Notes: generated by a model not told the origin, from the sequence alone. Positions 33,050 through 44,449 are shown, counted from the stretch's first letter. The stretch is 64,000 nt of DNA from Rapana venosa (GCA_028751875.1 CM054158.1:6404361-6468360), one strand, 5' to 3'. Translations and numbers: made by a program.

Positions 33050-34200
33050 ATGCCTTACCAAATCTTTTGTTGTGGGTGGGGGTGGGGGGCGATTATGGGG
33101 TGATCTTCCATTGACCCTATTGGCCCACCATGCGCGAACTGACTCGATAAATGACTGGACACACACCACAAAACGTCCAACCTTGCAACGCTACCAGAAC
33201 GGCGGAGAGGAGTGGTATAGTAAGTAGCGCGGAGTGACAAGTTTTCACACTTTTGATTCGCCCCTCACGAGTTGCTGGACTGGCAAAGCCTAGTACAGTA
33301 GTAGTAGGCCTAGTAGTGTAATGCCCAGCTAGCCCTGTTTGTAAAGGAACCCGGCCCAGTATTGCCGCACTGATACGCAACAACCGCGCGGGGTAAGTGT
33401 TGGGAGGGGGTAGTGATCTATCTGGCCCTTTGAGGCTCTTTTTTTTTTTTTCCCCTGGAGAGATTTTGGGGGGCGGGATGTAGTAGTCTCACTTGCGCGG
33501 CCAAGGAGAACGGACATGGCTAGATGGGTGGGTGGGCCAGGCCGGGCTGGGAGGGATCGATTTTGTTGTTGATGTTGTTGTTATTGTTGTTGTTCGCCAG
33601 TCTGAAGGCTATGCATGCAGCCTGTCATCGGCCTGTGAGAAAAGCCATCCTCCAGCCATCCTCAAGCTGTTATGTGAGTGGAAGGAGGAGGGAGGGGGGA
33701 GATTGTATGGGGAGAGGGGGAGGGGGGGGGGGGGGGGTTGGTTGTGTGGTGCTTGGCCTTGGCGTCACTGAAGGCGACTGGAGGCTGTGTTGTGTGTGTG
33801 TGCCTGCGTGCATGTGCCTGCTGTGAGTGTGTGTTCTGTCTCTCCCTATGTGTGTGTTTGTGTGTATGTGTTCTCTGTGTGTGTGTATGCCTACGTGCAT
33901 GCATGCGTGTGTGTGCATGTGTGTGAATGTGAGCCATTGATTTGGGTTTGTCAGGTGGCGTCATAGGGAGAGGAGGTGGTGGTGGCAGAGTTCAGGTTGT
34001 GTTTCATTGATTCCTCTTGCTGTACCTTATGTGAGTGTTGTATGGGGGGAGCAGCAGAGGAGAGAAATATTGGGGGGAGAGGGGGACCTGGCTTTGGGAA
34101 CAATCTGTCACCACCACATGGACAGAGAGAGCGAGAAGGTTGGGTTGGACTGTCCCAAACTACCACTGCCACTAACTAGTATTAAAGGTCACAGGAAGGG
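33050..34200 (+). other. GC-rich patch with a donor-like site
   Basis: Second GC-rich block of the window. GCGCGGG/GTAAGTG at 33385-33394 is a strong splice-donor match after a CpG-bearing segment (33340-33390). The upstream sequence has stops in all frames, so only a non-coding exon would fit. Also contains GTTGTT trinucleotides at 33562-33595, a G tract at 33717-33738 and GT repeats at 33793-33930. An alternative first exon is possible but unproven. Confidence 0.2.
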
Positions 34201-35144
34201 AGATGAAGAAATAAAGGATTATAAGTCATAGATGACTGAAGGCTTTTTACATAGAGATCAGTTTGTCGCACCCTCAGAAACAAGACTTTTCCTTGAGTGT
34301 GGGTTTCTCCAGGGTTTGTGTGTGTGTGTGGTTTTTAAAAAAAAATTCTCTGTTTTTTTTTCTTTCCCATCTTTGATGACAGATGCTGGCTGTCAGAATG
34401 TCTGACTTCTCATTGTTGTGTCTGTCTATGTTTTAAGGTGTTTAGGAAATGAGTTGTTATTACCTTGCAGGTCTTTGGTTTTATGATTTGGTTACAAAGT
34501 GTTGTTTGATATTCATATATTTATGTTTGTCAGTGATTGATTCAAATTTTGTAAACGCATGAGGCTTTTATAGTTTCTTTGTAGTATAATATTGGTTGGC
34601 AATGGGTGTGACCCATTACGTGCACGTGTGCATGCATGCCTATGCACACACACACATGTGCACACACAGTGAAATAGACAGGTAGGATACACACACACAC
34701 ATGCACACACACACACACACACACTCACTCTGCTTCTGCAGAAATTGTGGAATGGTAGCATTATATGTATAACTCTACCATCTGTTGTATTTATCATTGT
34801 CGAACTTCTTTTGCCACTAACTGCCATTTGCATGTGACTGTTAATGTCAGTTGTGAAGGATGAACCTTTTTGTCTGTCCGTTTTAATCCTGATGGAAATA
34901 AAGCTGTAAAACAATGTTGGAAACAAGGAGAAATGTATAACGCATTTATACTTTTATTACTAGCATAAATTATAGATACATATACAAGTTTGTTTTGTAT
35001 TGAATGATAGTGATGACAACAATGATGAAAGAAAAGGGTAGATAACAAAGAGAAAAACACAACTTACTGAGTGATGTTTTAACGTATACTTTCAAGTATA
35101 TATATTTAATTTTTTAATTAAAAAAAAAAGGGGGGGGGGATAAA
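34201..35144. other. Non-coding stretch, CA block 34640-34726
   Basis: AT-rich unique sequence plus CA repeats with CATG breaks. A/G run at 35121-35139. No gene. Confidence 0.5.
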
Positions 35145-35245
35145 GGTGGTTGTTCCTCGGCTAGAGCTCCAAAATTCACCATGGTGAAATTTTTGCATAT
35201 GTAAATGAGCGCTTTTGCCCACCATTAAAGGTAGCTGCATGTCCA
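35145..35245 (-). mobile_element. Family G repeat, copy 2
   Basis: Minus strand: GACATGCAGCTACCTTTAAT, GGTGGGCAAAAGCGCTCATT, ATGCAAAAATTTCACCATGG, TGAATTTTGGAGCTCTAGCC, GAGGAACAA. Carries the perfect 14-bp palindrome TTCACCATGGTGAA at its centre. Confidence 0.78.
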
Positions 35246-35606
35246 TATTATATTCAAGAATATTATTTTGGCATGTTTCAGAATTGATGGATTGAATAGG
35301 ATGACAATGAAAACGATGATTAAATTATGTTTTGTCTAGAAAGTGGCCTTTTAAACAAAGTTGATGGACCCGGTGTTAACTTTTACCTTTTCTTGCCTTG
35401 TGTGCAGATAGCTTGGAGTGAGACAGAAGGAAAGTGAAGTAGAATGCTTTGTGAACTTGTGCCAAACTCCAAAAAGTCATCGTATGTTTACACCTGAAAC
35501 GTGGAATCTGATTTGCAACATTATCAGATCAAGGTGAGAAGACTATTGTGGGAAGTAGAGTCCAGTTTAAATGTGTGTCTATGTGATGGTTTGTCTCTCT
35601 GTTTCT
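35246..35606. other. Non-coding stretch
   Basis: Unique sequence between a family G copy and a GT repeat. Nothing gene-like. Confidence 0.4.
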
Positions 35607-35607
35607 A

Positions 35608-35609
35608 TG

Positions 35610-35647
<38 letters not shown>

Positions 35648-35680
35648 TGTGTGTGTGTGTGTGAGTGAGAGAGAGAGAGA
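35608..35680. repeat. (GT)n(GA)n compound
   Basis: About 55 bp of GT, then GAGTGAGAGAGAGAGA. Confidence 0.96.
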
Positions 35681-35787
35681 TTGAAAGAAAACATTATGTG
35701 TGCAACTATCATGTCTGTGCTTGCGTGAACACTTGCAAGCAAGTCTGTGTGTAAATCTTTGCTTCTCTCTATTTTTATTTTTCACTT

Positions 35788-35934
35788 TAGGGAGAGTGGA
35801 GTTGGCTCTGATGTTAACTGCTGGGGGAAAATCCCCTTGAATGGGTGTCTTGGTGGTGGCTCAAAGCTGGCCTGTCAGATCCGAGATCGCAAGTGCAATT
35901 CTCTAACCACCAGGCTATCCTTCCTCCCGATCCC
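35788..35934 (-). mobile_element. S1 SINE, head only
   Basis: Minus strand: GGATAGCCTGGTGGTTAGAG (A box) at about 35915-35925, TCTCGGATCTGACAGGCC, a degraded B-box region, CCAAGACACCCATTCAAGGG, GATTTTCCCCCAGCAGTTAA, ACTCCACTCTCCC. Stops at 35788 before the middle region. Confidence 0.85.
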
Positions 35935-35961
35935 CTCCTCTTTGTGTCACTGTCATCCTGT

Positions 35962-36015
<54 letters not shown>

Positions 36016-36038
36016 AGACAGACAGACAGACAGACAGA
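35962..36038. repeat. (GT)n and (GACA)n
   Basis: About 50 bp of GT followed by five ACAG units. Confidence 0.97.
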
Positions 36039-36838
36039 GGTAGCAGGAGAGTGTCCCATGGAGCCCCAGAAAGGGGAGAGGTCAGGCAGAAGAGCTTTAT
36101 GCCTGGTGTTGTATTGATCATGAACCTGACATCACATGTCTGTCCTCACCCCGGGGTCTTACTGTCTGGGCGTCCAGGCTCTGCCCCTTCCTTCCCTCTC
36201 TGGTGGATTTCTCTCTCTTTCTCTGTGTCTGTCTGTCCGTCCCTCTGTCTGTCTGTCAAGCTCTCTGTCTGGCAGACTGTGTCCCTTCCTACCTGTCTGT
36301 CCGAATCAGTCTCTCAGTCTGTCTGTCTGTTACTATGTGTCACCATATGTGTATGTGTCTCACTGTGAGTCTTGCTCTGAGAGAGAGGGGAGAGAGGGAG
36401 GGGGGTGGGGTGGGGGTTACATGCTTGAAGCCCAAGCCACATTTTCATCCTACTCCCAGTCCCCCCCACCCCCACCCCACCCCCCTCTGGCCCTTGTTGT
36501 CATCCTAAAAATGTTCAGTATTGGGGGCAGGGAAGTTGTGGTTTCATGTTTTAATGGTTAATGCTATCACAGGAATCTTTATTTCCCAGGGTCGTAGATA
36601 AGGAACAAATGCCTGTGGAATGAGTTACATGAAGCTCAGGCAAAGCAGGATTCTCTCTGACTTGCAAGGTTTAAGTTTAGGCAATTTCCAAGAAAAGTTC
36701 TGTGTTTGTAGTTCATTCTCTTTGGCTCATGTTCATAGCATATTATCTCTTAGTAACTGAGTATTAGTTTAGTAATCGTAAGGTCAAATTTATTGCAAGC
36801 TGTAAATAAAATTATGTCTAAGGGTGGAGGGTTTTGCT
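36039..36838. other. Non-coding stretch, TCTG-rich 36200-36340
   Basis: Loose CTGT/TCTG repeats (the frame rich in C, L and S there is repeat-derived), a GGGGTGGGG patch and a C-rich patch 36463-36485. No gene. Confidence 0.5.
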
Positions 36839-36839
36839 T

Positions 36840-36940
36840 AGATTTGTTTTCCGTTCCTTGGCTAGAGCTTCAAGGTTCACTTATGATGACACTTACATGC
36901 GGCCACTTTTTGCCCACTATCAAGGTACACCTCTTCATTC
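36840..36940 (-). mobile_element. Family G repeat, copy 3
   Basis: Minus strand: TGTACCTTGATAGTGGGC, AAAAAGTGGCCGCATGTAAG, CATCATAAGTGAACCTTGAA, GCTCTAGCCAAGGAACGGAA. The central palindrome is degraded. Confidence 0.72.
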
Positions 36941-36987
36941 TGACTTTTACAACACTAGTGTGCATGCGGTTTTTAAAATATAGTTTT

Positions 36988-37264
36988 TAGTCCTCCATTC
37001 TTACCGGCAGGAATGGCCTACTCCTCTGAAACATGAGAGACAATGGGTTTTAACATTTGCACAAGATGTTCTGCCTACATTCACACATGGGGCCTCAGTT
37101 TGAAGTCTCACCTGAAGGACTTTAACGGAGTGGATTCAGTCAGTACTGATGTTAACTCTAGGAGAAAAGTCCCCTTGAACGAGTGCCTTGGTGGTGCCAT
37201 CAGGGCTTGTCTCAGGCTGTCAAATCGCGAGCACAATGCTCCAACCACTGTAAGCTTAACCTCC
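36988..37264 (-). mobile_element. S1 SINE, tail missing
   Basis: Minus strand: TTAAGCTTACAGTGGTTGGA in A-box position, GCTCGCGATTTGACAGCCTG, CCAAGGCACTCGTTCAAGGG, ACTTTTCTCCTAGAGTTAAC, the AGACTTCAAACTGAGGCCCC block, ATCTTGTGCAAATGTTAAAA and AGGAGTAGGCCATTCCTGCC. Ends near 36988 without the GGGGACTGG tail. Confidence 0.82.
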
Positions 37265-38910
37265 CCCCCCCCTTTCCCCTGTTTTAGATTTTAAAATCAT
37301 TGGCATAGAATACTAGTAATTTTAAAGATTTTTCAAAATGTCCTTGCTTCTTTTTTACCTGCTATATAGTCTGCTTGTTACTTTTTGTTTCATTCTTGCC
37401 TTTGGTTTGGGGTTTTTTTGGTTCCTTAGTTTGTTTTGTTCTTCTAAGATCATTAGTATAAAGCAAGCACAAGAGCTCTGGTAAGCACCACAGAGATAAG
37501 ATGAACAAGGGTCATTAGTAACAGAATCATGTTAAGTCAGATTTTGCCTAGCCACAAAGACTTATTCCAAAATAATATATTTTATAAGCTCCAACATTTT
37601 GCGTAACCACACGTCATTCCTGTATAAATAAGTATCATGAAGTATGATAATATGTTAGTAGGTTGATCGATTTATATCATGTTTACTGTGCTGCATAGTG
37701 TTTCCTTTTTGTGTATGTGTTATATAAACAACTCAGAGGTTGTTTTTTACTAATTCTTATCATGCGACATGAAGTTGTTGGGAAACGGCAGAGATCTGAT
37801 TTGTTTTCCATACGATTTTTGTCACACAAATACTATATATATAGAGAGAACAGTTTCAAGAATGCTACCTATTCTCAGTGTAATGTTTCAGAGAAAACAA
37901 ACAATGGGTTTAAAGAAAAGCTCTCCAGGCATTCAGTGACCAAAAAAACCCTATCTCCTCTCACTTCTATTTTGTTTGTTTTTCTTGTCCTGTCATTGCA
38001 CATGACAGATCCGTCTGTGTTGACCTTTTGCTTCCATAAGCAGCAGAAGGTTTTACGGTTATTATCTTACGAAAGAAAGAAAATGGCATCGCACAAACTT
38101 TTTTGTCTATGTCTTGAGTTCCCTTGCAAGTAGGCGTTATTCTCATTACACTAGCTCAAGTTTCTTTACCTTGTGCCAAGCTGAAAGTTGTTTTTGTTGT
38201 TGTTTTTGTAACGATCGCCAGAATGAGACAAATAAATTTACTGATGCAAGAACAGAAGAGGAAAAAGTAAGTGGAGGAGGGGCTAGTCCTATAGGTGTGT
38301 GTGTGCGTGTGCACACGTGTGTGTGTTCAATTGCATATATGCTTGCATGTGTGCAATCCATTGTGCTATCATTTTGTGTTGTTGATATTTGTGTAAAGAA
38401 ATGGATCTGTTACCCACAAACATGGAAATTGCTCCTTTAACTTGAAAACTCCACACTGGTGGGGGTTTTTGGGGGTCATATAATAACTTTTTACTGTAAA
38501 AGGATCTTTATTAATATTGCTCATTGACTGACCATTTCTACTGAAGTGTGTTTCTTGGTTTTTTTGGAACACTAGAGAAGAAGACTTTGTCAGGTGATGG
38601 ATTGGTCTGTTTACTATCTTGAGTCTTTGGCAAGTTGTATCATAGATCTATGTGATGTCACAGACTGGGATTGATGGGTATCCCCCATAATGTGTTTAAT
38701 ATTATTTATGACATTAAAACTGATAACAGTGCAAAAATGTAGCACTCTAAAGATCAGGATTTATTTTTAGGAAGGAGAAATGAGTGGAGGGAGAGGGATG
38801 GTAATAATACTGGGGTTTTTTGTTCCTCGCCTAATGGCTAATGTGTGTTTAGACAAAAAAGATATAGAAGTAACTTATTTACATATTTCCCTCCCCCACT
38901 GTGTGGTGTT
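37265..38910. other. AT-rich non-coding stretch
   Basis: Long unique AT-rich region. The 140-codon frame at 37711-38133 contains no recognised domain and is of intron-like composition. GT patch at 38298-38330. No gene supported. Confidence 0.45.
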
Positions 38911-38911
38911 G

Positions 38912-38918
38912 GTGTGTG

Positions 38919-38960
<42 letters not shown>
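38912..38960. repeat. (GT)n microsatellite
   Basis: About 48 bp of GT with one TT break. Confidence 0.96.
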
Positions 38961-38961
<1 letters not shown>

Positions 38962-39055
38962 CAGTAGCTGTTGATGTCCAGGTTTATTTTTCAGGTAAAA
39001 AAAAACAAGCAAAAAACCCAAAAACGAATCCACCCTCAACTGAACACTTCAAAAT

Positions 39056-39140
39056 AGCTTTGTTAGCTCTGCTGTATTGGATTTGTTAGCTCTGCTGTAT
39101 TGGATTTGTTAGCTCTGCTGTATTGGCTTTGTTAGCAGTA
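39056..39140. repeat. 22-bp tandem repeat
   Basis: Nearly four copies of TTTGTTAGCTCTGCTGTATT plus GG/GA. Very little divergence, so recent. Confidence 0.95.
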
Positions 39141-39394
39141 GGACATTACACACCTGTAAATCACTAACTGGAAGGAAGCAATGAGCCCTCCCCTGTCCCG
39201 AGAAGAAAAAACAAAACAAACAAGAACAAAAAAGTTTCTTTCTACACAACACTAAATGGGAAGGACTGATGTCTTGATAAACAGGCGCATTGAAACCAAA
39301 AACATCTGGCTCTAAACAGTATCCACCTCGATCAGTCTTTTCAATTGGAATTATTACTAATATTAGCATTATTTTGAAAAGGGTGAAAAGTAAA
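39141..39394. other. Non-coding stretch
   Basis: Unique, with A-rich patches near 39208-39232. No gene. Confidence 0.4.
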
Positions 39395-39680
39395 ACTGTT
39401 GCCCGTAACCTGTGTGGTCGTTGGGGGGTGAGGTGTCAGAGACCTTACCTTCTCTAGGGGCCAGCATTTTAAAGGTGGCGCCCATCTCCTCTCCCTCGCT
39501 GCTTTACCTTCCCTGACCCTGAAGAGGGCGGGTACCCATTTACAGCTGGGTGAGCTGGGGAACTGTACTAAAGCCAAGGTGCACAAACGGTCATCCATCT
39601 TCTTGGTAACCATGCTCAATGCTGCTTAACCTCAGCTTGGGGAAAGCGAGTGCTCTGACCACTGAGGTGCCCCATCCCCA
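39395..39680 (-). mobile_element. tRNA-5S chimeric SINE, copy 1
   Basis: Minus strand from 39680: ACCTCAGTGGTCAGAGCACT (tRNA D-arm/A-box type), CGCTTTCCCC, then AGGTTAAGCAGCATTGAGCA, TGGTTACCAAGAAGATGGATGACCG in pieces. This last part aligns with the 5S rRNA internal promoter (box A GTTAAGCA, box C GATGGGTGACCG). A shared non-RNA body follows: CCTTGGCTTTAGTACAGTTC, ACCCAGCTGTAAATGGGTAC, GGGAAGGTAAAGCAGCGAGG, AGATGGGCGCC, GGTCTCTGACACCTC, ACGACCACACAGGTTACGGG. It is the same element as 57714-58000 on the plus strand. Box C here has a GATGGATGACCG change and the intermediate element is altered, so this copy is older or less active. Confidence 0.85.
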
Positions 39681-40005
39681 AAATCATTATGAGGTAACTG
39701 TAAAAAGCAGATTCTTAGGCTTGTCAGTACAATGATACGGTTGAATGAAACAGATGAATTGTTAAAGTTGATGTGGCAGATTGGAAGCCTGGAAGAAGGT
39801 GGATAAAAGTGTAAAGTACATCATTTTTCCTTGCTGTTGTGCGAAATTTGACCCTCTTCCCTGGCAAGCATGTCTGGAGAAGCAGTTATGACATTGGACC
39901 CTGAAGGGTGAATTGGGGTAGAATGATTCATCCTGAAAGATGAAGAGAGGCAGCATTGTTAGTTTCTGTTTGCTGTGGGTTAGGGTAACTGGGTGAATAA
40001 GCATC

Positions 40006-40038
<33 letters not shown>

Positions 40039-40270
40039 AATTTTGAATTTAAGAAGAGGTTGGTGGGAACAAAAATACTGCTAAAGGGATACACATAGGA
40101 TCAGTGTGTGTGCATGCGCTTATGTATGCTGCTAGACATGTGTGTTTGTGAGAGACACTGTGTTTGTGCGTTTTTGTGCCAATGTGTTTAATGTTTAGAA
40201 GAGTAAGGGCAGAAAAGTTACACTAAAGGGATAGGGAAGGTAAGGCCAGAGTGTGGTGTTATGTGTGTGT
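39681..40270. other. Non-coding stretch with a local duplication
   Basis: GT repeat at 40007-40038. AGAAGAG with ACTGCTAAAGGGATACACAT near 40052-40095 has a related AGAAGAG and ACACTAAAGGGATAGGGAAG near 40197-40240. No gene. Confidence 0.45.
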
Positions 40271-40271
40271 G

Positions 40272-40388
40272 TTTATTTACTTATTTTATTTTATTTCGAG
40301 GATAATGGAATAAGCCATCACATACTTTGTTTTTTTTACATCCAATCCCTGTGTGTATGCGGTTTTGTCAATTCTGTCATCCGCCCAG
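40272..40388 (-). mobile_element. S1 SINE tail fragment
   Basis: Minus strand: GGCGGATGACAGAATTGAC, AAAACCGCATACACACAGGG, ATTGGATGTAAAAAAAACA, TGATGGCTTATTCCATTATC, CTCGAAATAAAATAAAA. Only the last 110 bp of the element; a GT run lies just beyond its tail. Confidence 0.88.
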
Positions 40389-40447
40389 CACACACACTTG
40401 TGCACATACATCACATGGATGTGAGGTGGGTGTAAAGTGGGGTGAGA

Positions 40448-40470
40448 GGGGGGGGGGGGGGGGGACAGTA

Positions 40471-40504
<34 letters not shown>
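40448..40504. repeat. Poly(G)-ACAGTA-poly(G)
   Basis: Two G runs of about 17 and 34 nt separated by ACAGTA. Confidence 0.96.
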
Positions 40505-40600
40505 CGAAGGAGGCAATATAAGAGTAGGTTTGTTTTTTAAAGTTTGGCTAAGTGTTGTGTGGTATGTGGTGATTGCTTGACACATGTTCCCTCCTTTCCC

Positions 40601-40732
40601 AACACAACACACACTCACACACACTCACACCCCCACACACACACTACACACACACACAATCACACCACACACACAATCACTCACACACATACAATCACAC
40701 ACACACACACAATCACTCTCACACACACAGCT
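40601..40732. repeat. Imperfect (CA)n cluster
   Basis: CA repeats with TCACAC interruptions. Frames rich in H and T derive from it. Confidence 0.95.
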
Positions 40733-40799
40733 GGCTGCATTGTGGTGTGTACACACACAGTCATCAGCTGTTTGAGTGCTGCATTGAATGTTTACTGCC

Positions 40800-40932
40800 A
40801 CCTGCCTGCCTGCCTGCCTGCGTGCCTGCGTGCCTGCTCGCTCGCTCCCCACTACTGCTGCCACTGCTACTGCACTAGACTGGCAATAGCCTATCATAGA
40901 AGGAAGAAAAAAAAAGGGGGGGGGGGGGGGGC
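40800..40932. repeat. (CCTG)n and poly(G)
   Basis: Six CCTG/CGTG units at 40802-40838 and a G run at about 40917-40931. Confidence 0.85.
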
Positions 40933-41122
40933 GAATTTGTGTGTGTGTATATATATATGTGTGTGTTTTCTTGGGGGTGGGGGTATGAGAGGGGTAGGGG
41001 TTTGTGTGGGGGGTTTTGTTGGGTTTTTTGTGTTGTTGTTTTTTTTGGGGGGGAGGGGGGGTTGTTAGTGTGTGTGAGGGAGAGAGTAGAGAGAGATGTG
41101 TGTGTGTGTGTTAGTGAGGAGA

Positions 41123-41185
<63 letters not shown>
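40933..41185. repeat. GT/GA/G-rich simple sequence
   Basis: GT at 40938-40947 and 41160-41184, G-rich 41046-41062 and GA 41141-41155. Nearly all low complexity. Confidence 0.9.
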
Positions 41186-41186
<1 letters not shown>

Positions 41187-42500
41187 ATTGGACCCTTTGT
41201 GAAATGCTGGGGCTGGCTATTGTTGGTGAGAATTCCATTATTGAATTTTCTGTGATCAGTAAGGGTGAGAGAAATGTGTGCGCGCGCTGTGTGTGTGTGC
41301 ACGTGCGCTCACATCTATGCATGCATATTGTCCAGCATGTTTCTCACTATCTGCCTTGTGTGGTTGGTTTCTGTTTAATTTCTTTCTTTCTTTTTTTTTT
41401 TTTTTTTTTGCTCACTGCCTTCTCAGTGTTACACATGTACCATTTATTTAAAAAGCAAATAAACCTTTTAAGCCAGACTTTTTATCCTGCCTCATGGAAG
41501 GTAGCCATAGAGAAAATAAGAAAAAGCAAAACGTAGGATCAGTCATTTCTTCTTTCTCGCTTTCCTTGCGACGTGTCTGTCACTTCTTTGTGTCAGTCTT
41601 GGTGTCTGTCTTCTCCACAATGCTTTCTGCACCCCCTCCCCCCTCTTTTGTTTTTTTGTTTTGTTTGTTTGTTTTTGGTGCCTGTCTTCTCTTTCATCCT
41701 TTACGTCTTCCCGCCCCTTCTTCTTCTTGGTGTCTGTCTTCTCCGCCATTCTTCACACACACACACACACACACAACACACACACCACCACCCCCCCACC
41801 CCCCCCAAAAGTTTGGTGTCTGTCTTCGCCATTCTCCCCCCCCCCCCCCCCCCTCCCAAATTGCCTGCCTGATGTGTTGTGTGTAGACAAGGCAAGGAAG
41901 GAGTTCTAAATGTCACGGACATCACATTTGGAAATAGGATTCTTGTGACTCATCATGCAACCCTTCCAGCTGCTGGAAATATGCGAGCATCACACCCGTA
42001 TTTGCATTGTGTGTTGCATATATATATATATATAAATATAAAATGTGTGTGTGTGTACAATCTATATAATGTGAAGGTGGAATAGCCCTGCTGCTACTGT
42101 ATTGTGTACTACTAGAGGCGGCTGACATTGAATATGAAAAAAAAAAAAGCTTAATAGTAGTGCTTTGAAGTTTTGTTGTATTTTTGCTTTGATGTGGGAA
42201 AAAAAGTTGTGGGTCTTCCATTCTTTTGAGAAAAAAAGAAATGGAAGTAATCAAATTTTTGTTGTATAGTGTGTTTCCCAGAGGTTTCTAAAACAAAGTA
42301 AAATGAAAACTGTTCACAGGCCCAGGCACACACACACAACACACAACACACCACACGACAACACACACACACACACTAAATCACACACACAAAACAAACA
42401 TGCAAGTGCATGTACTTTGTTTATCTTTCTTCTGTTTAAAAAGAACACCATGAAAACAATGTGTACATTTTCATTAAATTAGGGTGGAAACTAGAAGTGC
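41186..42500. other. Non-coding stretch with CA/C runs
   Basis: T run 41390-41409, CA 41755-41775, C runs at about 41787-41795 and 41837-41853, TATATATA at 42020-42034, and A run 42138-42149. A TCTTCTCC word recurs between 41600 and 41830 as GGTGTCTGTCTTCTC (about five times), indicating a worn, spaced repeat. No gene. Confidence 0.5.
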
Positions 42501-43130
42501 ACAGACCTGTACAGTACAGGAATAGATGTGGAGGGAGGATAGCATTCTAGCTACAGTGTTAGCCAGCTATTGATAGGATTTCAAGCTGCTGACTGACTGA
42601 CTGATAGTAGGCTAGTGTTAATCTCACTCCTCCTGCACACTGGATACATGCATACATGTCGGCTTCATTCTGTGCTCAGCCTCAATTAGTGCCTGTAGCT
42701 GCATTACTCACTGCACATTCATGCCTTACTTTTTTTTCTTTTTTTTTTTTCACAGACCCCCCTCCCTCTCTCGCCTCTCAGTCTTTTTTCTCATTATTAT
42801 TATTATTTTTTAAAATCATCATGGAATGCTTTTCATTCAAGTAGTATGCGCGGATCACTTGTCAAATCAGGGAGGTGGGGGGTGGGTGGAGGGTGGGGCT
42901 ATTTAGTCGGAATGGGTTATGAGCAGTTTGTTCTGTATGGATTTGTTTTTTTGTTGGTGTTTTTGTTGTTGTTTTGTTTTTTGGGGGGGGGGTTGGGGGG
43001 TATATATTATGGATACATGTTCTTGTGAGAGGTGTGTGGTGGTGTCTGTCTGTCAGCAGTATCAGTTCAAGAGAGAGAAGAGAACATAGATCAGCCTTGT
43101 GAGTGATAAAGTACAGATAAGACATAGGTC
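42501..43130. other. Non-coding stretch
   Basis: Unique. G/T-rich 42868-43008 (with a G run at 42985-42993), (TTA)n at 42798-42808 and three CTGA units near 42590-42602. No gene. Confidence 0.45.
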
Positions 43131-43760
43131 TAAGACATTTCCATAGAGTTTGGCTGGTGCATTGTTTCTTTTAAAGTAGATGTATTACACACAGAGTTGG
43201 GCTGGGGCATTCTTTGATGCTGTATACGTGTATCCTTGAAGTAATACTATAGTTGTGCATTCTTTCTATTATATATCTATAGATACATGCATGTATATTG
43301 CTCACATAATGCCTCCGGGGCATTCTGTGATGTATACGTGTGTTCTTGTTCCTAGTTATTGTAGATCCAAACTTCTTTCTCTTTTATTAGATCCATAGTT
43401 CTTTTTCTTACAGTAGATCTCTACATGTATATTGCACACAGAGTATGGCGGGGCATTCTGTGATGCCGTATACCTGTATTCTTTCGTGTAAAGTAGATCT
43501 ATAGTTCTTTCTGGAATAGTGAATCTGTAGCACTGTCACTTATAGTGTACCTATAGTTCTTTCTCTTACAGTAGATCTCTACATGTATATTGCACACACA
43601 GTATGGCGGGGCATTCTGTGATGCCGTATACCTGTATTCTTTCGTGTAAAGTAGACGTATTACACACAAAATTTGGCCGGGGCTTTTTTTTTTGGTGCAG
43701 TATACGTGCGTTCTTTCTCTACGTTATGATAGATCTACATGTAGACTGTTGCAAACAGGA
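43131..43760. repeat. Degenerate 110-150 bp tandem repeat
   Basis: The words TCTACATGTATATTGC, GGGGCATTCTGTGATG, TATACGTGT and AAGTAGATCTATAGTTC recur in the same order. GGGGCATTC-type words lie near 43204, 43317, 43451, 43611 and (as GGGGCTTTT) 43680. Units starting at about 43410 and 43560 are almost identical over 90 bp; the others are diverged. An old array with a later local duplication. Confidence 0.85.
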
Positions 43761-44449
43761 CTCGGGTGTATCACTCCTTGAAACTCTGGCACTTAGATCA
43801 CCTTTCCTTGTCTCGTAAAAAATGGGAAACAAATAACAAAAGAAACAAAAACATAATATGCCAAAGTGATCAGAACTGCAGACTTTCTCTTAAATGGATC
43901 ATTACACTTTTCTAGACACTAGGTCACCCACCCCTCCACAAGTCCAAGTTTGTAACTAGTGTATCTTTTCAGATGACACAATGATGGTTACTGTTGTCAG
44001 GGTCTAGCTTCACACAATATCACACATTTTCTATTACTTCTCATGGGAAGCACATGCACATCATTCTAGTTGCAAGGCTTCCATTGTAACGTGGAAGGAT
44101 CCAGTCACATTCACTGAAAGGGCTTGTGATGCAGTAACGGTCACAGGCTGAGACAGGGCGCTATCATCGAGATTAATTCCCTGGTTGACGGTTATGTTTG
44201 TGTGTATCGTTCTGGAATTTCTGTAGAGCAATGTTCATCACACCCCACACCCCTCCCCCCACCACCACCACCACCACCCCCGCTCTTTACCTTGCTACGT
44301 AAATAGACCAATAAAGGCACAGTGGTGAGATAGTTCATGTATACATGTGAACTCGCTAACGCTTAGCCTGTTTTTGTTGTTGTAAATGTTTTTCTTCTCC
44401 TTGTTTGTTTGCCTCCTCCTCCTCCTCTCCCCTCCTCCCCCGCCCCTCG
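43761..44449. other. Non-coding stretch
   Basis: Unique, with a CCACCA trinucleotide patch at 44259-44277 and CCTCCT at 44413-44432. No gene. Confidence 0.45.
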
